Part shown: positions 20,964-33,069 of the stretch, piece by piece | Layout of the letters: each line of letters starts with the position of its first letter | Numbering within the stretch: position 1 is the first letter of the stretch | NCBI GenBank assembly: GCA_003868215.1 | Contig: QWDQ01000010.1 | Coordinates: 450,615-514,614 of the forward strand | Source: Pseudophaeomoniella oleicola | Lineage: Eukaryota > Ascomycota > Eurotiomycetes > Phaeomoniellales > Phaeomoniellaceae | DNA: 64,000 nt | Direction: 5' to 3' | The notes under the pieces: model-generated | What the model was told of the DNA's origin: nothing | Databases searched by the model: none | Seen by the model: only the letters and a program-made list of their open reading frames with translations | Made by a program: the position numbers and the translations under genes

Positions 20964-23651
20964 TCAAGCAGCCTGGACATTGACCAATCCACTCCCACCC
21001 CTCCTAGAAGTACCTGCAGCTCTGGGATTCCTTCCAGGACGTCTAAGAGTATACTTCGCAAAGGATCGAGCGAGTGCTTTCTTCGCGCTGACTTTCTGGG
21101 AGCCAATGAAGCTGTCGACAGTGACAGCAATGGCACGATCGATGTCTTGAGACGAACAAAATTCGGACAGTCTCATCTTGCAAAATGCTTCTGCAATACG
21201 CATGATGGCTTCAAGATGACGGACCTATAGGGGAGGTAGAGTTAGCATTGCGATTATTTGAACTGAAGGTGGTGGGTTTGGGCTTACGGTAATGGGATAA
21301 GCCCCTGTCGCAAGAGATTCACGACGCATATCAGCAAATAGACGGGCAACTTTGTCCTGGTCGATTTGATAGAGCTTAGGACGGCATTTCTCTCTGGCGT
21401 ATAGAATGTATTTCCTGAGCAGTTCCTGTGGAATCGGGCCTTCGGCTTTCTGTTCATCTTCCTGACCCTCGTTGATTTCCATGGCCTCGCCTTCCGCTCC
21501 TACCTTGGAGGGGTGCGCACGACCGTGACTGTTAACTACGAAGTTTGCGAGCCGTTCGTCCTCAGAAGGGTCGACGGTATCACGAACAACGCAGAGAATG
21601 TCGAAACGTGAAAGAATAGGCTCTGTAAGTTCAACATTTTGGCTGAAAGGTACCGTGCCATTATAACGGCCGCCAATTGGGTTAGCAGCTGCCACGATAG
21701 CACAGCGGGCCTGGAGAGTTGTGACAATTCCAGCTTTCGAGATAGAAATAGTTTGCTGTTCCATTGCTTCGTGAATTGAGGTTCGATCTTGGTCGTTCAT
21801 CTTATCGAATTCATCAATGAGACATGTGCCTTGGTCGGCAAGAACGAGAGCTCCTCCCTCGAGAGTCCATTCTGCAGTCATCGGGTCTCGGCGAACGGAC
21901 GCTGTGAGACCAACAGCAGAAGCACCTTGACCAGTGGCGAATACTGCGCGATGGGCGGTCTTTTCCACGTACTTCAATACTTGAGATTTGGCTGTACCAG
22001 GGTCACCCAAGAGAAGTACATTAATATCACCACGAATTTTGTGCTTTCCCTGAGCTTCTTTGCTGACACCGCCAAATAGCGAGCATGCAACTGCTGTCTT
22101 GACGTCATCGTGGCCATAAATGGAGGGGGCAATTGACTGCACAATCTTGTGAACAATATTAGGATCTCTGGAGAGTTCACGTATTTGACGCTCGTCCTCC
22201 TCGGTCAGTCTGAATCCAGCGAGCTGATCGTGAGTCTTGATAACGTGATTCGCCTCGAGCATGGTTGCAAAGACTGGGAAACCGTTCTTGTTATTGAGCT
22301 GTCCACTGTAGTTGTTACGGTAGATGGCAGTGACTTCAATTTCTTCTCCAGGTTTAGCCTTATCAATCAAGTCTGCCAGCAGAATGACTTCTCGGTGACG
22401 AGGGAGACGACCTGCAGGAACTGTACCAGGCGATTCCTGCAACGTTAGTTTTTGATAGTTGCGGTACACAGTTCGCTCGCTATCGAGAGTGAAAGGCCCG
22501 CGCGATTGACAATCTTGACAGAATGTAATCTTGACTTCTGCTGATGTTGATTCCTGAGCGAAGGGGCCAAGTGTTACACCGCATTTGGTGCACCTGAATC
22601 TGACCATCTGCAATTGAGGGAAGACGCCGCTTCTGCGGGTGACAACACCGGATACCCTGACAAGGCAGTTGAGATGCGACTGTCGTAGTTGGCGAAGAGT
22701 GTAAGGGACTGGAAGATCCGAGATTCGGACGTGGATTTCCGGGTGGATGAGTTCGTAACTTGGGTAGTGAAGGAGAACTACTTCCATGGCAGCCCTATCG
22801 AATATTTTAAGCATCTCAGCAGGTGCATTGGCAAGGAAATATGCCAAGATAGCCTTGGTTGCGGCTAGATGATCAAAAGAGACCTCGAGTGATTCCGAGT
22901 TGACCTCTCCGAGGGTTCGGATTCTAGTACCATAGACGGAAATACCAGAAGCATCAATGTATTCCGTTAAGAAGGACTTGAACTCTCGGGCGATTGACTT
23001 CATCACAGCTGGCAGAGCAAGCCAGTCTGTGAGAGAAGCTGCCTTGATGTCTTGAAGGCCTTCCAGTGACAGTTCCTCATCCATAATGTTCTCGTCCATG
23101 TCCATGTCATCGGGATCTTCGTCATACGCATGCCGCCTTCGACGTGGTTGTCGCGTAAGGTCAACACCTTCATCTTCGTCATCTTGCATGAAAGCAGCTG
23201 GCATACGCCTGCGTCTAGCCAACTCTCTATCACGCTTATTCAATCGTGCATCGAGTTGTCGTCGACTAGCAAGGTCTAGTTCTTCATACTCTCCCTCATC
23301 GTCGATGTCGTCACCTCGATAGCCAACATCATCTCTTGCGGCTTCATCCCTTTCGAAATTATCTGCGAAGAGATCGATTCCTTCTTCATCTTCAGCAAGC
23401 TCTTCAATATCATCGATATCTTGAAGAACTTCATCCTCCGGGTCAAGAACATCATCGTCGTCGTCGTCATCGTCCATTGGGAGGACAGGAGGTGAAGAAG
23501 GTGGCGCTTAATTCTGTTAGGCAGGGGTCTTGCAAATCGAGCATCCATACTTACGACTTGAGCCAAGCGCTTGTGATGATGGCAAGTTGTCTTCTTCATC
23601 TCTGGCACGCTTTCTGCGAAGATTACCTGGGCCGCGATTGGCAGCAGACAT
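20964..23651 (-). CDS. mcm2: DNA replication licensing factor MCM2
   Basis: Three exons, 23651-23555, 23506-21288 and 21224-20964, phase-consistent, 858 residues. The N-terminal 150 residues are very acidic and hold a basic [20 protein letters not shown] start, the usual phospho-regulated tail. A zinc-binding Cys4 set is seen as CTKC...CQDC. The AAA+ core has Walker [10 protein letters not shown], Walker [10 protein letters not shown] and the arginine-finger motif SRFDIL. The last exon encodes the C-terminal helical domain ending with [17 protein letters not shown]2 is one of the six subunits of the replicative helicase loaded at origins in G1. The second acceptor (AAG before CCACCTTCT) restores the [15 protein letters not shown] reading. 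Divergent from the UBR7-type gene; the shared promoter holds an MCB-like ACGCGT palindrome. Confidence 0.95.
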
Positions 23652-24123
23652 GCTGGCCCTGAGAGGTGAGCTGCATCCCTTGGTTAGCTTGTAAGCATCA
23701 CATATAGACAGACTATTCTAACCTCATGGCGCGATTTGGTGAGCCTCAGACCTGATCCTCACTGCCGATGTATAGAAAGGAATCAAAATCAATTCGATGT
23801 CGTGATGGCCTGCGATGTAATTTTCATCAGTGTCGAGGAAGATGAAGACTGATCAAGGTGGGATCTGGGTCGATGCAAGCACTTTAACTAAGACGCGTCT
23901 AATGAGTAGGCGTGGCGCGTCTCGCGATTGGACCCTTACTATGTTGGGAAAATTCAATTAAGGGCTTATCATGGTATAGCGTATCAGTGTTGTGATGCTG
24001 CTTCCAAGGCTCATACTCCTACAGCTTGTGAGGATTTATATATTTCATCTAAATAATACTGAATTCATCAATCTCTTAGATTTGATGTACTGTATTTCAT
24101 AGTCACGCAACTGTGTCGACAAC
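23652..24123. promoter_or_regulatory. Divergent MCM2 / UBR7-type promoter with MCB-like site
   Basis: 472 bp between divergent starts. The palindrome AGACGCGTCT at 23891-23900 contains ACGCGT, the MluI cell-cycle box bound by MBF at G1/S in yeasts. A second CGCG-rich stretch, GGCGCGTCTCGCG, follows at about 23914-23926. The site fits cell-cycle control of MCM2 (inference). Confidence 0.55.
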
Positions 24124-25833
24124 ATGTCTGTCGAAGACCACTCTCAGTCGACTACGCAAGCGGGTGCAGACAGCGACGGACTCGGCTTGAAGCGCAAAGA
24201 TAGTCTTGTATCCCAAGACTCACAGACTGCCACAGAGTACGTCTTACAGTCTGTCTTATTGCTGCGCCATTACTGATCTTGCTTTATAGCTACATCAATG
24301 CGCAACTTCAACTTGAGGCTGACGCGCGTGAAGTTCTTCCATATGTAAATCATCATCTTCCGTGCACGCCGCAACACTGACCGATGGTAGTCCTTCGATT
24401 CTTGCACTTACACGTTGGGAAAATTGCGACAAAGTGTGTTCGCATGCTTAACATGTAATCCTCCACCTGCATCGGCAGCGCAAGTCTTCAATCCAGCTGG
24501 TGTCTGCTACTCATGCTCAATATCCTGTCACGGTGATCATACCCTGGTGGAGCTCTTCAATCGACGCAACTTCACATGTGATTGCGGTACGACGCGCTTC
24601 TCATCAACTCCGTGCGCATTACGCGCCGATGCAAAGACCGGCCAGAAAGGGGTAAAGGGTGACTCTCCGGCGCAGACGAACACCTACAATCAGAACTTCC
24701 AAAATAAGTTCTGCGCCTGTGGCGAGGATTACGATGCCCACCAAGAGCGTGGCACAATGTTCCAGTGTTTAGGACTTGGGACTGTAGAAACCGGTGGATG
24801 TGGCGAAGATTGGTATCATCCAGAGTGTTTGATGGGATTGTCGCGAGATTGGTACAAATCATCAGAAGCGAAAGAAGAGAATACAAGCACCGACGAGATC
24901 AAACCATCCGACGCAGCCGATGAGACAGAAGAGACACCCTTACCTCCAGGGTTCCCAGGAGAGGATGAGTTCGAGACTTTGATCTGTTACAAATGCGTGG
25001 AATCAAATCCATGGATCAAGAAATATGCTGGCGCTCCAGGATTTCTCCCACCTGTCTTTAATAAGAAAAACACCGCGGCCACCATGACAGATGGCATAGC
25101 GGAGTCTACAACGACAAACGGTACGAAAAAGCGAAAAGCTTCCGAAGAGCCCGAGGACGATCGGACATCAAACCCCGAAAAGCGAGTCAAGGCCGAAGAC
25201 ACCGAGCAAGAAACGCAAGGCACCCAAACATCTCCCAGCGCTCCGACCGAAACAGAAAGCCAAGCTCCAAAACACACACACGACATCCTCCCCAAAGAAG
25301 CCCCAACGGGCGTATTCTCCCTATTCCTAAAAGAAGACTTCAGAGAACACCTCTGCCACTGCCCCCACTGCTTCCCCAACCTCATCCCACACCCCCAACT
25401 CCTCGAAGAAGAAGAAAGCTACGAACCTCCCCTCTCGGAATCCGACTCCGCCGAGGTCAACATTAATGGAACCACCATTGGTGCCGTCGGTCCCGGCTCC
25501 ACCGCAGCCCGCAGCCAAGGCACCGGCAGCCTCCTCGACCGCGGCGAAGCAGCCCTCAACACGATGGACCGCGTACGCGCCATCGAAGGCGTGATGGTCT
25601 ACAACCACCTCAAAGACAAGGTGAAGGAATTCTTGAAACCGTACGCCGAGACGGGCAAAGCCGTCAGCGCCGAGGACATCAAAGCCTACTTTGAGAAATT
25701 GCGCGGTGATGAAGAGGGGATCAAGGAGGCGAGCGCGAGACCTGCTCCTGCAAGTGGTAGCGGTGGTGCCAACGACGGTCAGGATGGTGATAATGGTAGT
25801 AGTAATAATCGTCGGGAACAAAGTGGTTATTAG
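24124..25833 (+). CDS. UBR7/Mlo2-type protein: UBR box plus PHD-like finger
   Basis: Three exons, 24124-24236, 24290-24344 and 24391-25833, phase-consistent, 536 residues. After a Ser-rich start and the YINAQLQLEADAREVLPY segment, the UBR box is seen: CTYTLGKLRQSVFACLTC, GVCYSCSISCHGDHTL and RRNFTCDCGTTRF, with Cys and His ligands in family order. A PHD-like finger follows: NKFCACGEDYDAHQERGTMFQC and GCGEDWYHPECLMGL. A later Cys pair, HLCHCPHCFPNL, is also conserved in the family. The middle (about 250-330) is charged and likely disordered, and the tail is Gly/Asn-rich. Human UBR7 is a histone H2B ubiquitin ligase and fission yeast Mlo2 is the fungal counterpart; nuclear E3 activity here is inferred. 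Codons in the 3' third are markedly C-ending. Confidence 0.9.
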
Positions 25834-27144
25834 CAAAGAAAATAAAGCGACGACCATGACGACAAAAATAGAAAAGGAAAAAAAACTTGTTACTCTACCA
25901 AATTCTATACTTCTGTATTTCTATTCCCTCTATTCTTGATTCCAAGCAACCCGCATGCCGCCCTTCCATTTCGAATCCTTCCTTCCTTCTTTTTGTCCCT
26001 CCCCTTCCACAATGTAGATTCCCTCTCATCCCATCCCGTCCCATCCCATCACATCACCCTTTCAAGAACTCCCTATCTAATGTGTCTATCTGATAAAATC
26101 AGAGTGTTTTCTACCTATATATGTGACTAGGGTAGGTAGGCGGTGGTATATTACCTCCATACCTACAGTACTAACATCCAGTACATATCTAAGTAAAGCA
26201 GCAAGGTAGATACCCTAAAACATTACGACTGTCTGGGATTGTATCTGCGACGGATACTTAGCTAAATGAGTACCTATGGACATAATCAACAGGTACATAA
26301 AGAGCTGGACCCGATGGCTGGAACATGGATGGGTATGAAAGCGACATGTCGAAATGGAAGGTAATAGATACACAACGTGAGTAGGGAATGGTCACTAGAT
26401 ATTGGCAGATTCTTCTTACTGCCCACATTGACAGGAATACTACATCTGGTATACTCAACAAGATCATCGTGACAGAACGTTTCAGTTTATAGTTGTATTA
26501 CAAGGAAAGTAAAATTGCTATTTGGGTATCTAGTATGTGGTGGTAACAAAAAGTTCAAGGCAAAAACGCCAAACCTCTCTTTTGAGTGACACCGGCGCGA
26601 AAGGAAACGATGAGACAGAAGACACCGTATTAGAGCGACTCCATCTCATCTCTATTATGACAGAAAGACTCCTTCGCGATGACGACAATGACCGAGGAAG
26701 GCCTGGACCGTTTTTGGTAACATCAAGGAAAAGAATGCCATGCTCCACCTTCCAACGATTCTTCTCTGGGTTCTGTTTCTGTCTCCACAACCGGATGGCC
26801 ACAGCCTGACAACGAGCGTAAATCTTTCAAACTGCGGCCCGTTCTATCAAAGATGCGGTATTAAGTTGGTGGTGACCGAGGCTGGAGAAATAACGTGTCG
26901 ATCGTATCAGGAATTGTGAACTGTGACTGCGTTTGATGAAATAGCGGACTTTGACGATCGAATAGGAGAAGAGTTGCTGGAAGTTGGGAGATGGAGGAGG
27001 GTGGTCATGTTGTAAAGCTCTCGTCATGTCTCACGGAGCATAAGAGGGGGGGTTGATTATGTTTCGTGTGGTGATAGATCGTAGAGCAAAGAAAGAATGA
27101 TATGCAAGAGCCCCAGGCCGTTGCTTGTTATGCGTCGATAGCGA
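25834..27144. other. Intergenic region, 1.3 kb, no supported gene
   Basis: Shared 3' space between the UBR7-type gene and the small minus-strand gene. At 26530-26809 open frames of 90 codons overlap on both strands, but both begin only at GTG and neither resembles a known family. Pyrimidine-rich sequence occupies 25970-26060. Confidence 0.4.
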
Positions 27145-27543
27145 TCATCGATCAGCTAACAAAGATTCCGAGTAGGAGCCACCTTCGGGAATATCGTCGA
27201 CGGGTGGAGCGCCAATTTGATCGTTGACTGGAGTTTGGCTCATGGATTTTTTGGTCGATTCGATTCCGTCTTCTTCACATTCTGGTAGCGTTCGGAGCCA
27301 GAAACCGATCTGCACTTCCATCGATCGGTTCTTGCAGCTGGTTGCATCGTCTATTCTTTGATCTTCGACGAATGTCTCGACGTTCCTGACGGTCAACGGT
27401 CTTCTCCATCTCTCCTCCAGAGCCTTGTTGCGCGAAGAGGATCCAAATCCCCTGAAACGATCAAAGATGGCAGAGGAGACGGAGTTCAAAGAAGACCGAG
27501 AGGAAGGGCCGAAGCTCGAGTCTTTACGCGACACATGAGGCAT
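27145..27543 (-). CDS. Small hypothetical protein, 132 residues
   Basis: Single open frame from a true ATG. I do not recognise a family. The N-terminus (MPHVSRKDSSFGPSSRSSLN) is Ser-rich and basic, with a possible amphipathic segment AIFDRFRGFG, and the middle contains RPLTVRNVETFVEDQ and MEVQIGFWLRTLPEC. The C-terminus is acidic. No signal peptide or membrane segment is seen. Upstream sequence is purine-rich on the plus strand, as expected for a minus-strand fungal promoter. It could also be the 5' exon of a longer gene, though no good donor is visible. Confidence 0.45.
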   Translation of the reverse strand: MPHVSRKDSSFGPSSRSSLNSVSSAIFDRFRGFGSSSRNKALEERWRRPLTVRNVETFVEDQRIDDATSCKNRSMEVQIGFWLRTLPECEEDGIESTKKSMSQTPVNDQIGAPPVDDIPEGGSYSESLLADR

Positions 27544-30314
27544 TTTGAGAATGTGCAGGTGGGATGTGGGAATGAGGTGGAGGAGATGGCTATTAAAGCC
27601 TGAAGAAGATGTCGCCGCACGAGGTTATAAGTGATGAAAAACCATGGGCAAGATGAGGTTTGGATTGATCTTGACCGATATTGATTGTGAAGTTGATAGA
27701 TGATTGTGGGTTTGGTGAGATAGAAAAGGCGGGAGGGGAAAGATGAGAGATGGCAGAAGGTAGGTTTATAGGGTGGAAAGAGGGTGGGTAGAGAGGGACG
27801 TGGCTGTTGCGTGGAGACAAGTTAGTGAATGATGGGCGGGGGGGAAGGTGCTGAAAGGAAAGAGGGAAGAAAGCGATGGACGGCGAGGCGGGCGAAATCG
27901 TAAGGTGGAAGGTTCAAGGCCGCTAGAGGCAATTTCTAGCCTATTCCAGGTTGGAATCGTGCACGGTAACACGGGACTACAGATGATAGTCAGAAATGTG
28001 GACAAACTATTTCCTACGTAGGTCATAGTACGCAGTAAGTGGCAGTACTACGTACTACTTAGTACTACGTAGTAGTACGTAGCAATTGTCGTTAGTAGCG
28101 CTGCAGACTAAACTCAGTAGCTCTTCTTGCCAGTGACGATGGCCAAAAACTCACAAGGCGCCGGACTAGGATACTCAAAGGTAAGAAATGATTGGCCTAC
28201 ACGGACTCACTCGGCATTCTCGTTCCTATTTCACAGCGGACAATTACACCAAAGCCTTAAAGCGGACTTAGTTTGGATCGTCGTCATTGGTATCCTTCCC
28301 CCTCCCCAGTACAGTCTACCGTAGTAACCAATAAACACGCACAGGATGGAGGGATCGGAGACAAAGCTGACAATCCAACCAAACCAATCACATCAATCGA
28401 CAATTGGGAAAATCACTCGCCAACTAAACCGTAAAGAGGACTAAGAGAATTGCCACCCATTTAACGAGCGAGCGAGGCAGCTCGGCAGAGTCCCTGAGGT
28501 GCCTCAAGGTGCCTCGATATGCATTCCTGCCTTGATGCTTACTGAACCTTCCATCAATCGGTTTATCGGCTTGTCGGCCTTTTCGGTCTTTCCAACACAC
28601 CGCAATCATGATAATTACTTGGTTGTACTTTGGTAACTGTAATTTACTATGTACTTCCCCAACAACCGCTTTCTGCATTCATTCTGCGTCCCTTGTCTTC
28701 AAAGAATAACACCAAAGCACATATGAAACCAGCTGGCGCTTCTCCTCCTCTTTCAAACAATACCTACCAAGGAGCAATAAAGGGTCAATGATTCTACATC
28801 ATTCATTTCTTTGCAACCTGTCGTGCAAAGAATACCTTATGCATCCATTCCTGTCCTTGTTCCTGAAATTCGCTCATCCCAAACCCTTCAGTTTGTCTTG
28901 TGTATTGTCTCATGACTGACCGCCAAGCCAAAGCTGTTCAATTAAATCCCGCTCACTCTCTCGTGCATTCGCTTCACCTTCTTACCTCGGATGTCATGTC
29001 ACGCATACCAAACACACTACTTCCATCCAAGGAAGGACAGTGATCTGGGATTGTATGCCTTCATCTCACCATTCTTACCGTTGAGCCGTAGTTCTTTTCC
29101 TTCTCTTGATTCTACTACGGTATGTCCGTCATACCATCTTATCTATTTACCTACGAGCCTTACCAGGTACATAGTAGTATGCCATTGCGAATTGAGACAT
29201 AAACATGGATGGTTCCTTGTTAGTCCCACTCATATTGCAGCAATGACCATCGAGTCATGCAGGGACCATTATGCCCATGTCTGCCTTCTACGTAGTATCT
29301 TTCCCCCACACCAAGCATGAATCCGACCGACGCTACGAGGCTAGACAAACATCAAAAGTTGCGAGAGGCGAGAGGCGAGAGCCTAATCACCACGTACTAT
29401 GAGACGTATCGCAGCACACCACACCACACCACAGTCAGAAAAACCAGAGAGCTTCTCGGCAGTTACTCGCTGATCGTGCCCTGCGAGCCTGTTACACCAC
29501 GCTATGTCGCCTATCGCCTGTCTTTTTCCTCCTAGCCATGCTCGCCATGTTGTTTCTTAGCGGATCACCTTACCTTCCACCTACCAAACCCTGCCTCACT
29601 TGCCTATCTAGTCTCTAGTGCTGCCGTACGTGCATCTCCGCGCTGCTCTCTCATCGTTCTTTCGTGAGAGCCTTCTTTTTGCACGTTGGAATGAGGGGGC
29701 TCGAGGGCTCCTCCTCTTCTCGCCGATTTACCCGGCAATCTATGCACACGCACACGCACCCCAACTCCTGCTTACTAGTAGTACAACCTACTGCAAGTGG
29801 TACGATTCTAGCGTCGAGGCGTACGACGGTTCCAAAACATAAGAATACTGGCGTCGAAGGATATTCATCAGTAGCTACATAGGTTTATCGGCAATAGCCT
29901 TCACCTGCGGCAACCACCTATATACACTGACTTCAGAACGTGGCGCCTAGATGATATGATCCGATCAATGTGCCTTCTCGTCGCTTTCACTTTTACCTAG
30001 GATATGATGTGAAGACGATCCTTTGGTCCTTTGGTCCAGTGTTGAGAACGGAGTATGATCACGCTGCAGGATATGCAAGCCTGTATCGTGGTTTTCGGCG
30101 GTCAGGTCACGTAAAGGACCGGACATATTATGGCGGATTAGGTTACCCACTCAAACGGAAATGTTCTGCCCGCAGGCAGTCCTTTCCTACATGCTCACTT
30201 GATATTACACATGCAGGACACTGTGGAATCGCGTGTTATTAGGATGAAGACCGAATTCTCTTCGAATCCCGAGCACGCTCACTATGCCTGATGCTGCTTG
30301 CTGAGATGGACCAT
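27544..30314. other. Gene-poor region, 2.8 kb
   Basis: Contains no gene I can support. A TACGTAGTA-rich stretch lies at about 28045-28082. An ATG at 28139 starts a 14-codon exon with a good GTAAGA donor at 28181, but the spliced frame stops after 21 residues. Pyrimidine-rich sequence at 28730-29110 looks like a fungal plus-strand promoter, yet no plus-strand coding frame follows. A non-coding transcript is possible. Confidence 0.4.
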
Positions 30315-31990
30315 TTACCGCCATTTGTTGTCCCATCCCGCCTGTTCCACAACAAAAGCAATCGCCAGTTCAGAGAATCTTGCCATGTGCTGTTACGTTT
30401 CAGTCGATGACCCAAAAGCGAAGAGTTAAGCCAGACTTACCTCGAGAGAGAAGTAACCGGTCTCGTCGTCAATGTCCATGGTGTCATTCATCGTGTGGAC
30501 GTATTTGTCCATATCGCCTGGGAAACCACCGGCCATTGGATCACCTTCGGATGCAAACGCAGCTGGGTAATCAAGCTGAGTATACGACATATAGTCGGAT
30601 CCCGCACCCCTAATTCATCAATCTGCTTTCTCGAGACTTGGGGAAGAGCTCGTGAACTTACGGATCAAGGTCGAACGCTGCGGCGGGAATCGAGATGTAC
30701 TCTTTGCTTAGGTTGAGAGCCCAATTAGTTAGAGACTCGTCAGCTTGGGTTCTCACCATCGCGATCGATTCAGTCGCGTTTCGAGCCACGAATGCTGTCA
30801 TGTCCTGTCACACCGTGAGCTCACAGGAATCATACGCGTCCTTTAAAGTTCTGGTGGCTCACAAATTCCATCATAGCCCCAATCGTCGCTCCTGACTCTT
30901 TCTTGTACCTTGCGACGTCCTGACTGCCCAACAGCCCACCTTCCTCAGCGGCATACCAGTGAAATTCAACCGGCCCATCTTTTGGTATGTATCCGCTAAG
31001 GGCCAGGACTCGGAAAGCTTCGAGGATACTAACCGTGCCTGAGCAATCATCGTCTGCTCCTGGTGCAGGAAGCAGAGGGAACAGGTAGTTCGCAGAGTCC
31101 TGGTGAGCACCAAGGATCGTCAGGGGTAGAGAGAAGTTGCGAACTTTGGGTTCGAAGCGTGCAATGATAGACGATTGGGGGAACCGATGAGTAAAGAACT
31201 CGAGGGAGATATGGGTGCCAAAAGGCGAATCATCGATTATCTGCCAATGGAGATTTTAGTCGGGACAATTTGGTAGGACAAGCAAGCAGACTTGGATGAT
31301 TCCCTCACCTTGGCGATGTGGTCGTGGAGCCATTGTGCACTGTGCTCCCCCGGAGTATCACCGTAATACCGGTTGTAGTAACTGGTCATATGCTTCAGGA
31401 CATCGTGCATGTTCTGTGTCGATATTTGCGGGAACAGAGGTTTGATCAGCCTCTGATGTGTGATGTTGGGCATGTCTGCAATTTACATATTGTAAACAAA
31501 ATACCCCCTTCACATCTTGCAAGGGACCGAGCAGGAACTCACGAGCTTTACCAGCATACGCAGCCGCTCCTATCTGCTGCTGCTGTTTCTGCTGCTCCTC
31601 ATAAAAATCCCTATGATCCGTAATATCCATAAACTTCCTCCTCTCCCTCCGCAGACGCAACTTATCCCCCTCCGTCATCCATTCGGGTTTCAATTCCCCC
31701 AATACATGCAACAGCCGTGGTTCGGCCAACTCTGCCGCGAGACCAGGCCGAAGCGCGACGAGGGCGTCTACGGGGTCTGCGTGCGTGTCGAGGGCGGCTA
31801 GAATGCTTTCGTCGATTACATGGTGTGCAGAGTCACCACACTCATGAGCTTCTTGTTGTTGGGATGGTGCGGAAAGGATGGATTGAATATCCTCGTCGAT
31901 GAGGGGAGATCCAGACACAGACCCAAATGAAGACAACGAGATGGCTAAGAGCAGCAGAACAAGTCTGCTCTCCCAGATACGGCGCAACAT
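30315..31990 (-). CDS. Secreted M28 leucine aminopeptidase
   Basis: Six exons: 31990-31543, 31475-31309, 31240-30863, 30804-30662, 30609-30441 and 30389-30315, phase-consistent, 459 residues. The N-terminus is a signal peptide (basic RRIWESR, then LVLLLLAISLSSFGSVSG) followed by an acidic propeptide. The di-zinc M28 motifs are all present: GAHQDS (His, Asp), APGADDDCSG (bridging Asp), AAEEGGLLGS (Glu-Glu), FDMTAFV (Asp) and KYVHTMNDTMD (His). The pattern matches fungal extracellular leucine aminopeptidases, which release N-terminal residues from peptides outside the cell. A glutamine run (EEQQKQQQQ) lies in the propeptide. Length is a little above the usual 380-400 because of that propeptide. 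Confidence 0.93.
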
Positions 31991-33069
31991 TTTGTACTGC
32001 CTGCTGCAGAAGCAGGTCTTGCTTTTTTCTGCTGGTGGTTGTATATGACGACGAGGCAGCAGAAAGAAACAACAAGCAGACAGTTTTGTTTTAATTATGT
32101 ATCAATTGTTTATAACGTTAGCAGTGGTTTTGCTGACCCTTTCTCTTCTTCCCTCCTCATATAGTACGTGTACGAATATGTACACGAGTAATTACCTACC
32201 TACTTAAGGTACGTATCTACTAACTTATATGAATATTAGCCGAGGACTTTTGTTGTGTCCCAATGAATGGGGGCGGGGGGGGGGGGGCTGAATTGGATAG
32301 ATAATTAGGTAGATAGACTGAGTGAGTGTTTGTTGGTTTTGTTTCGTCGTACGATTGATTACGTCGCCTACCTACTCTACTCACCTAGGTAGGTAGCTAA
32401 GGTAGCTAAGGTACCTAGGCAACCATATAAAAATCAATAGACCCTGGATGGAGTTACTATGCGTTCGTTATCTTTCAAGAGTGTGGGAGTGAAAGAGAGG
32501 GAGGGAGGAGATTCTAGTGGGATAATGAACATTGATGTACAGAAGTACCTAATTAGGTACCAAGGTTAATACTGAGGTAAGTCGTTAAGGAACTTCTGAC
32601 TCGTTTGTTATCAATGACTTGAAGAATCTAATTATCAGTCTTTTTTTTCCCCCCTCTGCTATCAATTGCCCTCTGTACCATGTCAAAGCATGCAATGATT
32701 CTACAAATGTGTCCGTCGTCATTGTGATTGTCGTGTGTACGCAATCATACCGCTTTCCATGACTATCTAATTACCCCAGCCGTCTTGCAATGATTAAGAT
32801 GGGGCAGATAAGGGATAAGCGCTAGGGCTGGGCTGGGCTGGGCTCGCTCGGCTGCTCAGAGATTGCAGTAAGTTAACATTGTTATATTGTCTGTACGCGT
32901 GCGAATCCTTCCCAGCTGATATATCATACATTACGGAGTACTCTCCGTACCAAGTCGATACGAATGTAACTCAAGGCACTGTAATCTCGAGGTGATGTGG
33001 GAAGATGTTTTCGGTGGATGAAAAAGCATGAGCTCCGTCCTACGACCGCTGGAATCACCTCAGCTCCAG
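31991..33069. repeat. Intergenic region with poly-G and TAGGTAGC/CCTAGG repeats
   Basis: About 1.1 kb upstream of the aminopeptidase and downstream of the bHLH gene. It holds a G tract at about 32272-32287, and GGTAGGTAGCTAAGGTAGC-type repeats with CCTAGG palindromes at about 32380-32420. No gene is seen. Confidence 0.5.

Noticed and set aside
25327-25857. 176-codon antisense frame over the UBR7-type gene
   Set aside because: Same reason: C-ending codons on the sense strand leave the antisense frame open.
26530-26809. Overlapping 90-codon frames on both strands
   Set aside because: Both need a GTG start and neither has a recognisable motif or splice partner.
28139-28260. Spliced mini-gene starting MAKNSQGAGLGYSK with a good donor
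   Set aside because: After the best acceptor the frame stops within seven codons, leaving 21 residues; not enough to call a gene.
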